In this document: positions 1-12,728 of the stretch, piece after piece | How the letters are laid out: every line of letters starts with the position of its first letter | Numbering within the stretch: the first letter of the stretch is position 1 | From: Artemisia argyi | Lineage: Eukaryota > Streptophyta > Magnoliopsida > Asterales > Asteraceae | NCBI GenBank assembly: GCA_030686995.1 | Contig: CM060697.1 | Location: 102,580,772 to 102,644,771 of the forward strand | Length of the DNA stretch: 64,000 nt | Reading direction: 5' to 3' | Notes under the pieces: model-generated | The model's input: only the letters and a program-made list of their open reading frames with translations | Told to the model about the DNA's origin: nothing | Databases searched by the model: none | Made by a program: the position numbers and the translations under genes

Positions 1-1289
1 CTAGCATAGACCACATTGCGTACACGTGATAATTATGATTCGCCTACCACATACGTGTCATTATCGTAGCGGCCGACCAAACCTTTGAAAATTGTACGCA
101 GATATCCTGTCGGTCACTTTTTTTACTATATTACCCTTTCCTATCTTTCTCACACGTCCCTCTTGTCGACCAACTTGTGGCCTATATTTTCCCTCGTGAA
201 TTTCAAACAAATACTAAAAGAGTAGTAACACTACAGTAACAACAAAAGAAATACGGAGTACTACGTACTACGATATTGGCTTTGTCAAAAGAGTCGGTTT
301 ATTGATACCTATATGATTCGCCTACCCATACGATATATACCATTACTTTTTTAAATTCTTTTATGATTGTGGCACTCTTAAAGCAAATATATTATTTTTC
401 TATTTTTTTTTCTAATTTTTTTTTTATATATTTTTATATTTTTTTAAATTCTTTTATGATTGTGGCACTCTTAATATATATTTTTTGGATCATACCAGAA
501 GTAGAAACATTTTAAAGCAACTAAGAAAGAAAACTTATTTTTTCTCTTTTCTTTTTCCATTTTGCACAAAAGCCAGATGTTAAAACCTTGCACCAAGCAT
601 CGGCCTAGTGCTAGTACGTAAGATAAGATTGATGTCTATTTTGGGACGATTTGGAGCATAAGTTCATGATAAGTTAGCTCTTTATTTGTTGAGAATAGGT
701 GTACAAAATAAGAACGTATATATGCTTGACACACGTGAATACCCTTTATGGCACGACAATAAACATCCTAACAATTATAACGATGAAAACGAGAAGGCTT
801 TTGATATTATCCAAAGGACAAGGTTGTGATAATTACATGTTACAAGTTTGGATAATACAAACTGAAAAAGAAGTTTGTCTATAAATTTTTCATGATGCTA
901 ACAAGCAGGCGCGGAGTCAAAAAAAATCTTTAGAAAAGAGACCCTTTGCGGTAAAAAGTTATACACGCCAATTATAGTTTGTACATTGCATTTTCGAGAT
1001 TTGAATGAAAGCGATAAGACAACTTAATTTATTTGTACTTTTTAAGTTGGAAGTAAAAGAAGATAAACTAAAAAAGTATTGAGAAAATTTTATGTCCACT
1101 TGAAACTTGAAAGTTCTATAAACGCAATCCTCTCGAATATAGAAGGAAAGTTCTAGGCGAACCTTGTAAACACGAGAAAAGTTTAATTACATACTCTTTA
1201 TATTGGTGAATAGGAAAGTTTAATTGCATACTCTTTGTATTGGTGAATAGTAAGAGACTAATTTTCATCATTTAAATTATTTGATTAAA
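1..1289. other. AT-rich intergenic DNA with a 35-bp direct repeat
   Basis: No gene is recognisable. A perfect 35-bp direct repeat (347-381 and 440-474, beginning with six T and ending GGCACTCTTAA) lies 58 bp apart. The motif TATGATTCGCCTAC also recurs near positions 36 and 312. Short open frames here have no homology that I recognise. Confidence 0.6.
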
Positions 1290-3335
1290 AAAAAAATCAC
1301 ATATCTCAAAAATCTCAAAAATCGTAAAATGTTAACCTTCAAAAATTACACTATCGCGATGAGCATTTAATTATCTTTATATAGATAGACACTTTCGACA
1401 ATTTTTTTTTCTTGACACATCACTTGTCATATAACACTGATCTTTAAGTTCGAACACTCAACATGCTTTCGTATAACATGTATAAATATTTTTGAAAAGC
1501 TCCAAACGACTCATCGTATTTGGCATTGAAAAATACGCATTATTAGCTTTCCAACCATTATCACACATAAATTTTGAACCACCAAATCAACACAGTTTAT
1601 TCATAAAAGTTGAGTGTCTGAACTTATAGATTAGTGTTATACCACAAATGATATAAACAAACAAAATATTTTGAGGTTCAAAAACTATATGTGATAAATA
1701 GAATAATTTTTTTGATGGTCAATTCCGATTGATTTATCACATGTGATATAACATCAATTTGTAAGTTTGAACACTTAATCTGATATCGTGAAAAGAGCAT
1801 AAGTATTTGCGTAACATTTAATATAATTAAAAAAAATTGGCATTACACATTCTTAGCTTTTCAATCACATATCAAACATAATTCATGAACGTCAAAATCA
1901 TAATTCGTAAAGTTCTAGTTAAGAATCCCTCAATTGCAAGGACCAATGGACGTGAGAAGGAGCATATAAAAAGTGTGCGCGAGAAATCAATGGCGCAAAG
2001 TAAAACGAGAAAGAAGGATTGCAATATTTATGGAGAGAATGATCATAACATTGTCCAACCAAGAAAAAAAATGCCAACTTATATTTCGTAGGTGGTGCCG
2101 CCGGAGGTGGTTCTGCCGAAGACAGAGCTGCTGCTGTCAAAGTATGAGTTCACTGTTTAAATTTTATTTTTTATTTTTGATTTATCTCCTGTGATAAAGA
2201 CAATAGTTGAAATTTTATATGCTCAATACAGTTATAATAATTTATAAGAGGATTTTATGACTTTTTGGAATATTTGACATTTATCACTTGTGATAAAGCA
2301 TCAAAATGATCAAAATGTTTATATCATTTATGAGATTTTTGAGTTTATTGTAATATATCACTTGCGATATTACCCATTATAACCCATGGAACAACCTTCG
2401 CATACCTCATGTACATTCTACAAACTGTTGACATGCACATAAACAAAAGAACAATGGGTTTAAGGTGTAGGGTCTTGTAGGGTTTAGGGTTTGTTAATGT
2501 TTAGGATTTAGGGTTTTTAGGGTTCAGGGTTTAGTGTTTTTTAGGGTTTAGAGTTTAAGTATATATCACTTATGATATTATACCACAATCATTTTCACCA
2601 TTGATCATATCACTTTTTGGTTGTGATATTATACCTAAGGGTTTAGGGTTTAAGGTTTAAGTGTGTATCACTTGTGATATTATACCTAGTGGTTGAGGAT
2701 TTATGATTTTTGGTATATGATTTAGTGGTTAGGGATTTAGGGTTTTTGGTATAGAATTTAGTAGTTAGGGGTTTAGGGTTTTTTTGTATAGTGTTTAATG
2801 GTTAGAGAGGTTCAGGGTGTAGGTATATATTACTTGTGATATTAAACCTTCATAATCTCCACAATTGATCATATCACTTTTTAGTTGTGGTATTTTTCCT
2901 AATGGTTAGGGGTTTGGGTAAATATCAATTATGATATTATACCTAGTGGTTAGGGGCTTAGGGTTTTTGGTGTAGGGTTTAGTGGTATAACAATAATCTG
3001 TAAGTTCGAACACTCAATGCTATCGTAAAATGAGCATAAATATTAGTATATAACTTCAAAAGATTCACCATTTTTTGTATTGAAAAATACACATTTTAAG
3101 CATTCCAGCCATGTATCAGACATGATATTTGAACCTCTAAATCAATAAGGTTAATTCTTCAAAGTTGCTGAAAATAGAAAAAAGAAGTTGATATGCAAAG
3201 TCGTTTGATATATCACTTGTGAAATAACACTAATATGTAAGTTCAAACACTAAAACATGTTATCGTAAAATAGGCATAACTATTTGTATACAACTCAAAA
3301 TGATTCACCATTTGTTGCATCTATTTCAATATCTT
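1290..3335. repeat. Palindrome-rich repeat array with telomere-like core
   Basis: A diverged unit recurs at about 1411-1640, 1736-1890, 2990-3180 and 3206-3330. It contains an imperfect palindrome (TATCACTTGTGATATTA), then 'GTAAGTTCGAACACTCAA', then a segment near 'GATTCACCATTTGTTGCAT'. Variants of the palindrome occur about ten times between 1.4 and 3.2 kb. The middle (about 2456-2985) is a degenerate array of TTTAGGG-like heptamers interleaved with 'CCTAGTGGTTAGGG' units. The left edge (about 1355-1400) resembles the arms of the foldback element near 23.5 and 24.5 kb, so the block is probably a decayed non-autonomous transposon. Confidence 0.65.
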
Positions 3336-3744
3336 ATGTCTTCGAGTGTTATACAACAGGTTATATAAAAAGCGCCACGACATGCCTTACGCCTTCTTTA
3401 TGCCATGTCTTTTTGTAAACTTGATATATATGATAAATATATAAATATTTTATATATTTTTTGTCGCCTTATACCACGTCTTATAAACGTAAAAGCTTCG
3501 CTTTAGGCGCTAAGGCGTGAGACTTGGTCATGCTGCCACGCCACGCCTCGCGCTATTTATAACCTTTGTTTTATGATAATGGTAGGTTATTAGCAAATAT
3601 TTTTAGAAAACATTACTGCAAATGGTTGTAAAGTTAATTATTTTTTATTAACTTTTTTTTTCACCTAAAAGTCTTGCGAACATAATGATCGGGTTTTAAT
3701 TAAGAGATAAACATATTTTACATGTCTACAACACACTTATAATA

Positions 3745-3774
3745 TACTTTTTCGTCTCAAAATAATGATCAATA

Positions 3775-3813
<39 letters not shown>

Positions 3814-3980
3814 TTGTTAATTTTTATGTCTCAAAAAAATTGTTTATTTTTATTTTAAATAATAAAAGGAGAATTTAGTGGGGGTAATATTCTATTTTAG
3901 TGATTGAAAATTGTTGTGATCCCACTTATTAAATTTTATAATTTTTGTCTAATGAAAATAATTTTGAAATGAAGAGAGTA
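3745..3980. mobile_element. Stowaway-like MITE with internal ATT microsatellite
   Basis: The ends form imperfect terminal inverted repeats: TACTTTTTCGTCTCAAAAT on the left and, in reverse complement, TACTCTCTTCATTTCAAAAT on the right. Both are bounded by TA. The CTCC(C)T-CGT-TCAAAA type end and TA target are those of Stowaway (Tc1/mariner) MITEs. An (ATT)n tract lies inside at about 3775-3811. There is no coding capacity. Boundaries were judged by eye. Confidence 0.55.
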
Positions 3981-4085
3981 ATATGTAAAATAGGAAACAC
4001 AAATTTAAAAATGAGTATTTTGAAGAAAATCAAATTGTACGATATCCGATAGGAGAGCTATATGTACTTTAAACTTAAAAGACAA

Positions 4086-4166
<81 letters not shown>
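4086..4166. repeat. (ATT)n microsatellite
   Basis: About 80 bp of uninterrupted ATT repeats. Both strands are open in some frames (poly-isoleucine or poly-asparagine types), but these are artefacts of the repeat. Confidence 0.95.
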
Positions 4167-4168
<2 letters not shown>

Positions 4169-4807
4169 CTTACCGATCATAGATATTAAACTAAAACACG
4201 GGTTGTTAAAATATGTAACTAAATACATGATACCTATACTTAGTTTTTTAAACAAAAAATCTTAATAATGACCTATGTAAAAATTTGACCCAAGATTTTT
4301 AATATCGAGATTATATTTATGATAGTTTCGTTTTTACAAAACCGAGATCGTAGATTAGATCGGGATCTTAGGATTTTAATATAATGTCATTTTCTTAATA
4401 ACATTTTTAATATTATACAAATCTACAAATTAATATATATTATAAACACAAAATTATTAGAATGTTTTATGAAATTTTGTTTTAAATTATGATTATGAAA
4501 TACTTAAGAAGATTAAGATGTTGTTTTTGAAAGTTTATAAAACATAAGCTATAATTTTGTAGTTTTTTAATTTGTTGTTTGAGAAAGTAAGATCGCATTA
4601 TATTAGATCTTAAGAACTTATGGTCAAGATCGAGATCTTATAAGATCTTAAGCTTGCTAAAATTCTACTTAGGATAATGATCATTTTTATTATGGTATAA
4701 TCGTAAGATCCTAAAATGGGGATCAAGATCTTAACGACAATGAAAATTCACCGCATGCACATGACTGAAACTAACTTATGTAGTTTTACTAATTCAACAT
4801 AAAATAG

Positions 4808-4999
4808 TATCCCTTCGTTTCAAAATTATAATCGTCGTTTGACTTTGATTAGAAATATTTTTGTTTTTGTTATAAAATATTTGATAAAAGTTATATCCAT
4901 TAAAATATATTTAAAACTCAATCTATTTATATATTTTGCATCAAACATTATGTAATATAAACAAAAATACGTAAGATTAAAGTTAGGACAGAGGAAGTA
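4808..4999. mobile_element. Stowaway-like MITE in the EF-hand gene promoter region
   Basis: A 192-bp segment ends in TATCCCTTCGTTTC on the left and, inverted, TACTTCCTCTGTCC on the right, flanked by TA. This fits a degenerate Stowaway MITE. It ends only about 200 bp before the EF-hand start codon, so it may supply part of the promoter; that is inference. Confidence 0.5.
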
Positions 5000-5205
5000 A
5001 TAAGGTTAACAACAATAGTTTACAAAAATACAAACAAGGTCCCGTGTAAGTTAGTTGTGTATGCATTTATAGCCACACCTACCTCACAAACTATAATAAT
5101 ACACTACAAGAACTCACTAACTACTACGAACACAATCATATATTTCACTCACACACACACACAGTGATCACAAGGTTCACGAAGAAACTTTTTTTTAAAA
5201 AAAGA

Positions 5206-8200
5206 ATGGAAGAAGAAGGGTCAAAACATGTGACAAAAAGTGAGGTGATAGATGGAAGTGACATAATGGAGTTAGTTGAGAATGAAAAAGTCTTTAGTGA
5301 CTTTGTAGATGATAAGTTTCGTGATCTTGATCGTGATTGTGATGGTCATTTATCTCTTAAAGAACTTCAACCTGCTGTTGCTGATATTGGTGCTGCTTTA
5401 GGTTTGCCTCCTCAAGGCACTGACTCTGATTCTGATCATATTTATGCTCAGGTCCTACTTTTATATATACTTTCTTTTTATACACTATGATTTATGATTT
5501 TTGTTGGTTTGCTTAGTTATGATAATGTGATTTTTTTTATTTATTTATTTTTCTGTTAAATAAAGTTTTTTCACACCCTTTGCCACATATCTCTAGATAT
5601 GTCTCACAAATGCCTCCAGCGAGGCTTGAACAGACAACCTCTAGGTTTGTGGACAACTCACATATCACTAGACTAGACAAAAGGCTTCGGGTGGTGATAG
5701 TTATATAGTGTTTAACTGTTTATTGTTGTGAATTCATGCTAGTTTTGTAGTTTGAATTAGTATTAAATAAAAAAATGTGTTTGATACCGGAATTCAAGAC
5801 CTAACAAGAGGTTCTAGATTCGAGCTTCGCTAAGTACACGTTTTGGATGGTCAGGAGAAGAGAAAACGCTCACATACACCGCATATATACAGACTACAGA
5901 GAAAACGTCTTTGCTGATAACCTCGTCCATTTCACCGTTTTAAAATTCAAAATCTATGTTTATTGAGAACGTAAATTCAGTTTTCATAAAGAAAAATTAG
6001 TGACAAATTTTATTTTTTAGCATAAATGAGTGAATGGCACGTCTTGAGAATTATATGGACCACATCTTTTATTCTTCTAAAAAATGTTTAATTTTGACGA
6101 AAATTCTCTATTTTAGTTATAAAATGAACTTTGTATCTTTTTTAATATGAACTAATTTTTTGATGAGGGAAAAAGTAGTTGATGTCTAGTATTTTATGTT
6201 AATAAAATACTCTTATGTTATACGGAGTATTTATTTGTTACGTTGTTTGATACAAAAGAGTAGTTAGGTATATAGATCAAGTTTTTTGGAATTTTTTGTT
6301 TGCTTTAACGAAATAGTGTTTGTTTGATTATTTGTAACTAGTTATAATATCTGCGCATGCACGAGTTTTTTAATTTTTTTTAATAATATATTTTTATTTC
6401 TTGAAAACCAAATAATTTAATTTTTTTTGTTTGATTTATGATTTTTAATTATATTTGTTTATTATTAAAGATAATCATTTAAAAAATTTAATCCTCTTGT
6501 TAGTTGCATCTTATCTATATTTTTTGTATAATCTTCTACTTGTGTAGTATTGCATCTTATCTATATTTTTTGTATTTATATTTTGTGTAGTATATCAACA
6601 AAACAAATTTTTAAAATTTTAAATTAAAAAATAATAATTAAAATATTACCTAATAAGGAAATATTTTTTTTTCCGAAATACGAAAGTACCCACTAGGGGT
6701 TTTGTTTTATTATATAAAAGATTTGAAACTGAATGACCAGTTTAGTGTAATTTTCATTTTAATTTGATTTTTTATTTCAGTGAATTCGCTATTATTGACA
6801 CATCTACCTAATGATAACTAGGCATGTTTATCCTGATAAAAATAGTGGGTTGGTTATTTTCAAATTCAATTCTCAATTCGTGCAAATAACCTTGATACAG
6901 TTTAGGGGAAGACTTTACCTGGTTTGTGTTTGTGCGTTGGTAGGCACAAATCTCGCAAATTAATCAGGCAAAAGCTTGAAAACTATGATTACCGTAAAAA
7001 TACATTTAACTAGTTTCCTTATACTGTAATAAAAGTTAATCTTGTCAACTGAATTTAGTTAAGACACATTGAGCCTTATTTTGTAAAGGATAAGATAAGT
7101 AAAAGATAATGTAAATGGTCACGTCTTTATTTTAAGCTGGAAGCATCCAATAATGCATGATAAATGTTGCTCAAATGTGTGGACTACTATCTATTATTAA
7201 AAAGGTTTTTCTAAGAACACAAGTTAAACACACAAAAAGTACTATGGGACTCACTCAAAAGGAATTAGGAATCCACACAAAAATAAACTTTTTTATACTT
7301 TTGTGTGTCTTTGAGTACTTTTATGTACTTTTTGGTATGCTTAACTTGTCGCACAAGTTAGAAAAATCCTTATTAAAAAAGAAATAAAAAATAATTTTAG
7401 TCAATGAACATGTGCAAAATGCAATGCGCTTGCTCTGTTTAGTTTATTTTTACTCCTGAGAAAGTGAAAATGACTCTATATTTATTTTACAATGAACCTC
7501 ATGGTCAATTTGCTTAGAGCCTTAAACTGAAAATTTTGAGCATAAAGGCCCCTAACCCAATTCGCATTAGTGTTCCAATAATCTTGTCTTACACAGATGA
7601 CTCCAGTGGCATTATATAGTGCAAACAAGTAGATTTCCGACAGCAAATACAGAACACGTGCTGAGGCCCGAATCTGTAGTCTTCCCAACGCTCTACTTTG
7701 AAGTCAAGGAACCAAATTGTTGAATGGTCTATAACGTCGATACCTTATCTTGTCGAGATCATGTCCTTTGACTTTATGGCAAGATCGTGTAGATAGTCGT
7801 ACTTTGCTTTTTCAAAAGTAATACAATCAAAGTATTAAGATTTCCTGGCCGCCAACTTTAGAATATGTTTTCACCATGCTTTAACTTAGTTTATCGTCGT
7901 CGTGACATCATTTTGTTGACATATATACTTAAGCACATAGATTAAGGTGGTTAGTTCGCCCTAAAGAAAAAGAATTACTAAACTTTTGAACTAGGATTAA
8001 ACAAATGAAAGAAAGATGGGTAGTAGGCCGTTGCATCTTTTTGGGACCATTTTGCCAAAAAAGTAAACTCTTAAATTATCACATTTTAATCAAGAAACAT
8101 CTCAGACTGATGAAGTAATTGCGTGCGTCATCTAGACGAAAATACGAGAAGCTCTGCTTTTCTGTTTGTTTTAATGGAATCCTGCTCTGTCTGTTGTTTT

Positions 8201-10734
8201 CTTATTTCTTTTTTCAGTTGAGCCAAGGATACCGTTCTTTTTAATGATTGATGTCACTTTGTGTCCTTATTAAGCAAATGGATCATAAGTTTGTCGTTTG
8301 TGGACCTCTACCACGGTGCATTGTGATGAAAATGCGTTGTTGACATGCGTAGGGCCTAAATTTTATTACAAATTACTAATGGTCAAACACATTAGAATGA
8401 TAGGATCAAGAAAGCATGCCTAAAAGTTAGGTGCTTTAAGACAGACGAGGAATGTTTAGGGCCTACCAGATGTGATATTATGAGTTTTATAATGATGAAA
8501 ATAGGCAAGTTTATGTTATTGCTAACAAGATCCAACAAATAAAGACAATAGAATGGTTTACAAGGAATAGCAACAAAAAGGGAAACTTTTTGTTATTATT
8601 TCTTATTAGTGTGATAGTTTCTCTTCTTACCATTTTATAAATGGATGTCCGGTCATCCACTGTTGGAAACAATTGGCAACAAGTGGTAGTCGTTCACTCA
8701 AGACTTAAAGGTGAACCATATCATATAAATAAACAAACTTTGCACACTGACCATTAGGCTGCATGTGGTCACATATACTTTAATTCCAACTCTTGATCAA
8801 TCGGCTATCAGTGGATGTGACCAAGATACGTCGAAGTTGTACTTTCTCTTAAAATGAGACGCTCCAAAAGTGAGAGTAAATAAGTTAAAAAGCTCTAAAA
8901 GTTCAGATAAAAGTCCCTGGTAGGCAGTTTAGACCTTTGAAAATCTGTTCTTTAGCTTAATCTCGTGTGCTTTATTCTACTTGAACCTAACTTTAGGTAA
9001 TGAGAGACTTAGTCATTGTTTGGTTAAGAAGGCTGATGTGTTTATGCGATACAACTGTTAATACTGTAAGCACGTAAATAAACTTTGTTAGTTTACAACT
9101 TCAGCTTTTCACTTGTATAATTTGATGCACTTACAAACAAAATTCATCATGCAGGTTCTTAGTGAATTCACTCATGGTAAAGATCGTAAAGTAAGCAAGA
9201 CCGAATTTAAGAAAGTTCTCTCAGATTTTCTAATAGGAATGGCTGCCGGATTGAAGAGAGATCCTATTGTTATTCTACGCATAGATGGCGAAGACCTACT
9301 TGAATTTGTTGACAGCCCAGCTTTTGAACCAGAAATGATGTCAATACTCTCAGAAATTGATATCCCGGGTGGCTCTCTTACCGACTACATTAACAAGGCG
9401 TTTGAGAAACTTACAGTGGATAAAGGGATGCCTCCAGTTTTAGATTCTTGGGTAATTAAATCATCAAAATTTAAATTTTCTTTATGGTTCTTTGAATAAA
9501 ATATCAACGTCTAAACCTGGTTGATATTTTATGCAAAAAACCTTTTTCTTTACCTGCTGATATTTGTGCAGGTTACAAGTAACATCATAGCACCGGCAAT
9601 ACAGGAATGTGGTGTTGATCAAGTGCAGCCTGCTTCTCATGACACGTTCTTTGTAGAGTTTAAAAAGGTAGCTCAGGTTGTGGCTCAACGTCTCAAGGAG
9701 CAGCCTGTTATTGTAGCTCATAGCGAGAATACCTTTGATGGAACCGGCATCAAAAGGCTGTTATCCAACAAATTTGAGCTTGATAAGGTTAGAAATTCAG
9801 TTCTTGTGAAGCCTTTCAATTTTGAAGCAATCTAAACGTCCCTTAGATAGAATCGTTAATAGTGCTTTATTATTTGAGTTCTTGCAATTGGAAAATAAAA
9901 TAGCGGCGATTTTACTTTCTTTAAAGCTGCCTATTTCTAACCAATAAGTTTTCAATTTAGACTCTAGATACAGCACTGAAGTCTATACCAAAAGATCATA
10001 ATGGGAAAATCTCCAAGGACTGTGTGCGACTGGCGCTCGATCTCTTGGCTCCTTCAGCTGGATTGCCACCATTTGGTGCAGTTTATCAGGTATTTTATGA
10101 TCAATTTCTGTAGTTTTCAGTCATTCAGAAAATTTAATGTGGAAAAATGGGTGTGTTTTGGGTGGTTTTTGGTAATCGGTGAAGACACTTGGTTTGTTTT
10201 GTACCGGATGAAACGGGTTGTGAGCCGACCCAAAACACTTTCTATCCAGATTTCTAGTAATTTTTTTATGAATAGCTTGCATGTTAGATATCAAAACAAA
10301 ATCGATACTCGTACAATTAACAATCTTTTTAACTAATCATGAAAAATACTCTTTTGGGAATTTTTCATCCCGTTTGACTTGTTTACGCTTATACTAACTT
10401 TGTTGATCGTTATAGATCGTTGATGGTATAGATTTATAAACAACTTCCTATTTTTACATTATTGAATAGTAGTAGTATCTTAAATATTTAATTGATACGT
10501 TAAGTTTTCATGGATATTCTATAGATGGACCAGGTTATCACCGAATCCTGCAAGATGTTTAATGTGGATGACGGAAAGCTCGTCAAAGAAGATGAGTTCA
10601 AAAAAATTCTGACTGAACTACTGGGCAGTATTATGCTGCAATTACAAGGAAACCCAATATCCGTTTCAACAAACTCGGTTGTTCATGAACCTCTAACATC
10701 CACTTCAACACTGTTGCAGCCGTCTTCAATGTAA
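5206..10734 (+). CDS. EF-hand calcium-binding family protein, five exons, 365 aa
   Basis: Exons 5206-5451, 9155-9451, 9572-9787, 9961-10089 and 10525-10734; every intron is GT-AG and phase 0. The first ATG in frame is at 5206, 43 bp after a short CA repeat. The product resembles the plant EF-hand family of Arabidopsis AT4G38810 (recalled, not searched). A canonical calcium loop spans residues 42-53 (DRDCDGHLSLKE: Asp at loop positions 1, 3, 5, Gly at 6, Glu at 12). Later EF-like segments are degenerate: GKDRKVSKTEF in exon 2, KDHNGKIS in exon 4 and NVDDGKLVKEDEF in exon 5, the last one residue short. No signal peptide or membrane segment is evident, so a soluble calcium sensor is likely. The 3.7-kb first intron hosts a SINE and a Helitron. 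The gene looks intact. Confidence 0.88.
5521..5697 (-). mobile_element. tRNA-derived SINE in intron 1 of the EF-hand gene
   Basis: On the minus strand there is an A-box-like TAGTCTAGTGA (about 5665-5675) and, some 35 nt further, a B-box-like GTTCAAGCCTC (about 5620-5631), the spacing of an internal RNA polymerase III promoter. The minus-strand 3' end is A-rich (AAATAAATAAATAAAA). The flanks carry a short direct repeat TAGTTAT (5514-5520 and 5698-5704), a plausible target duplication. Total about 177 bp, a normal plant SINE size. The family is not identified. Confidence 0.65.
6338..6721 (-). mobile_element. Small non-autonomous Helitron in EF-hand intron 1
   Basis: Read on the minus strand it starts TCTTTTATATAATAAAAC after an A and ends CTAG before a T, so it sits in an AT target as Helitrons do. 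Just inside the 3' end is a short palindrome around TGCGCATGCA. Length 384 bp, with no coding capacity. No target duplication is expected. Without other copies for comparison the ends remain a prediction. Confidence 0.6.
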
Positions 10735-11747
10735 TAGTACAAACTATAAGGCTTTCTGTACTACTTTCACGTGAACTTTTAGAAATAACATCTCACCTAC
10801 ATCAATGTAAAGTATAATACTGTATGTTTTTTTTTTCTATGTATGACTTGTAGTGACTAATGATCACAAATTTTATGGATGGGTATGGTTTATTATGTTA
10901 GTGTAGAGTCAAGAGTGTTACATGTAGGATGTTCAAGGTCTGATTGAAACCAAAACAATTTGGTCTGTTTGACCATCAATTAGTTTATTAGTTGACCGAT
11001 CGCTTGAGAAATGTTCAAATTGACACATATGTGTTTCGGTTCATGCATGGTGTAGAAGTGAAACGGAGCCGGCCTGTCCATGCTTGTTTATGATATTTTA
11101 ATAAGTCGTCCAGTTTATACAGACGTCATTGGTTCATGGGACTATATGTTCTCTCTTTTTATATACACTCTAATTGTAGAGTTATGTTACTTATTTAAAA
11201 AGAGTTTGTGGTACAATTAATATCCTAAATTTTGTTGTCTTTGCAATTTGCTCTCATCCCATACCAGTATGTTGGGCAAAACTCGATGAATGGAAGAATC
11301 AAAGAAACAGTCAAACAATTAGAGATCACAATAGTTGACATGGTTCAGTCAACCGGGCTGTCACGCACAGCATCAAGTCTAACAACCCTCTGCACATTTT
11401 TCGCGACACATCAAACAAAAGGAATGCATATTGCCATAATTCCATGCTCAACAGTAATTTAATTAACCAACACAATATGCAAGATAACAACATACAGAGA
11501 AAGAAAATAGCTATAAACTTTGTACACATCCTGCTGTAATACAAACGCTCCAGTTTCTTTCAATTTGCAAAAGTACTAATTCGTTGTCTATGTTTTCGAT
11601 CTTCATTCACTTTTACCACAATAATGAACCGTGTGTATTACTCGGGTTACTTAACTATCAGTAAATAATTTATATAAGTTTTATCCATTTATGTCCACTT
11701 ATAAAACTTATATTGTAATTTTTGTAAGCATATATACTACGAATATA
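10735..11747. other. Intergenic DNA downstream of the EF-hand gene
   Basis: Probably the 3' UTR followed by plain intergenic DNA; AATGTAAAGTATAAT near 10806 could serve polyadenylation. I recognise no gene or repeat here apart from the left copy of the retroposon target duplication at 11731-11747. Confidence 0.5.
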
Positions 11748-12421
11748 GGAATGTGTGGAGAGCTAGGATTAGGTCTTGCGGGTAGTGTCGGATGGGTTGT
11801 AGGTGCTTGCCTTTGCGTTTCTCTTCCCTTTGTTGCCCTGCCCCTTTGCCTTTTAGGTTTAGTTTGCCCTTTGCACGTTAGGTTTAGTGGCCCCGTTGCT
11901 CTTCCCTTTTTAGGTTTGTAGTAGGCTAGTGGTGCCTCTTTTCCCTTTGCTTTACCTTAGCTTTAGCCCCCTGCGTTGCCTTGCTTTGTTGTTGTGGTGC
12001 TCTTCTTGCCTTTTGCCCGCTTGCTTTTGCGTCCTTGCTTTGTTGTGTTTGTTTTTGGCTTTTCTTTTGCTCTCTTTCTTTTGCCCTTCTTGCTTTGTTT
12101 GCATGTTTTGTTTGTCTTGCCCCTGGTTTGTTGTTTGTTTGTTGTTTTGGTGCTCTGCTTGTTTGCATGTTTATTTGTTGTCTTTTGTACTAGGACCCTT
12201 GCTGGTTGGTTGCTTGCTTCTTTTTGCTTTTACCTGATGCTCTTTTACTACTTGCATCTTTTTTCTATATCACTCGCACTGGTGCACGTGCCGGAGGTCT
12301 CACTGGAAGCAGTCTCTCTACTCCTAGGTTTTACCTGGGGTAGGGGTAGGACCTGTCTACATTTCTACCTCCCCCATACCTCGCCTTCGCGGGATTGGGT
12401 ATGTTGTTGTTGTTGTTGTTG
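11748..12421 (+). mobile_element. Non-LTR retroposon with (TTG)n tail and 17-bp TSD
   Basis: A 674-bp insertion flanked by identical 17-bp repeats TATATACTACGAATATA (11731-11747 and 12422-12438). It ends in (TTG)6 or so. The last 130 bp (GTGCCGGAGGTCTCACTGG, GGGGTAGGGGTAGGACCTG, TACCTCCCCCATACC, GCGGGATTGGGTATG) has the layout of the 3' end shared by plant SINEs with TTG tails and RTE-type LINEs. The body (about 11810-12240) is almost free of A on this strand. Open frames here are Cys/Leu/Phe-rich because of composition and are not called. It is either a 5'-truncated RTE LINE or a large SINE. Confidence 0.75.
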
Positions 12422-12728
12422 TATATACTACGAATATAAAATCTCAAAAATGATGTCAAAGGAAAATTTACTTTGCAAACATATCTTTCACATGAGACTC
12501 AGAAACAAAAAGGGTAAAAGCTATAGAAACTCAAAAAATGATATTAAAACCAAAATCTTTGCAGTGTAGGTTTCAAATGAGACTTGTGAAAATCTTCAAT
12601 TTTTGCATCTTTTTCTACAAATGCACATCAATTCTCTCCTGAAAAAATCTAAAAAAATGAATCACGTTGTCTACAGAAGGCCTCACGGAAATAGCTGAAT
12701 CTTACCAGTTGAAGACTTAATATTACCC

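Noticed and set aside
4058..4265. Open frames encoding poly-isoleucine on both strands
   Set aside because: They are translations of the ATT microsatellite.
5164..5205. Upstream start of the EF-hand protein
   Set aside because: The upstream frame begins at GTG, not ATG; the first ATG is at 5206.
5817..5940. A second SINE or tRNA-like unit around GATTCGAGCTTCG
   Set aside because: A B-box-like word is present but no A box at the right distance and no target duplication.
11929..12569. Cys/Leu/Phe-rich open frames, up to 197 codons
   Set aside because: They come from the A-free composition of the retroposon, which excludes stop codons; there are no domains or sensible start context.
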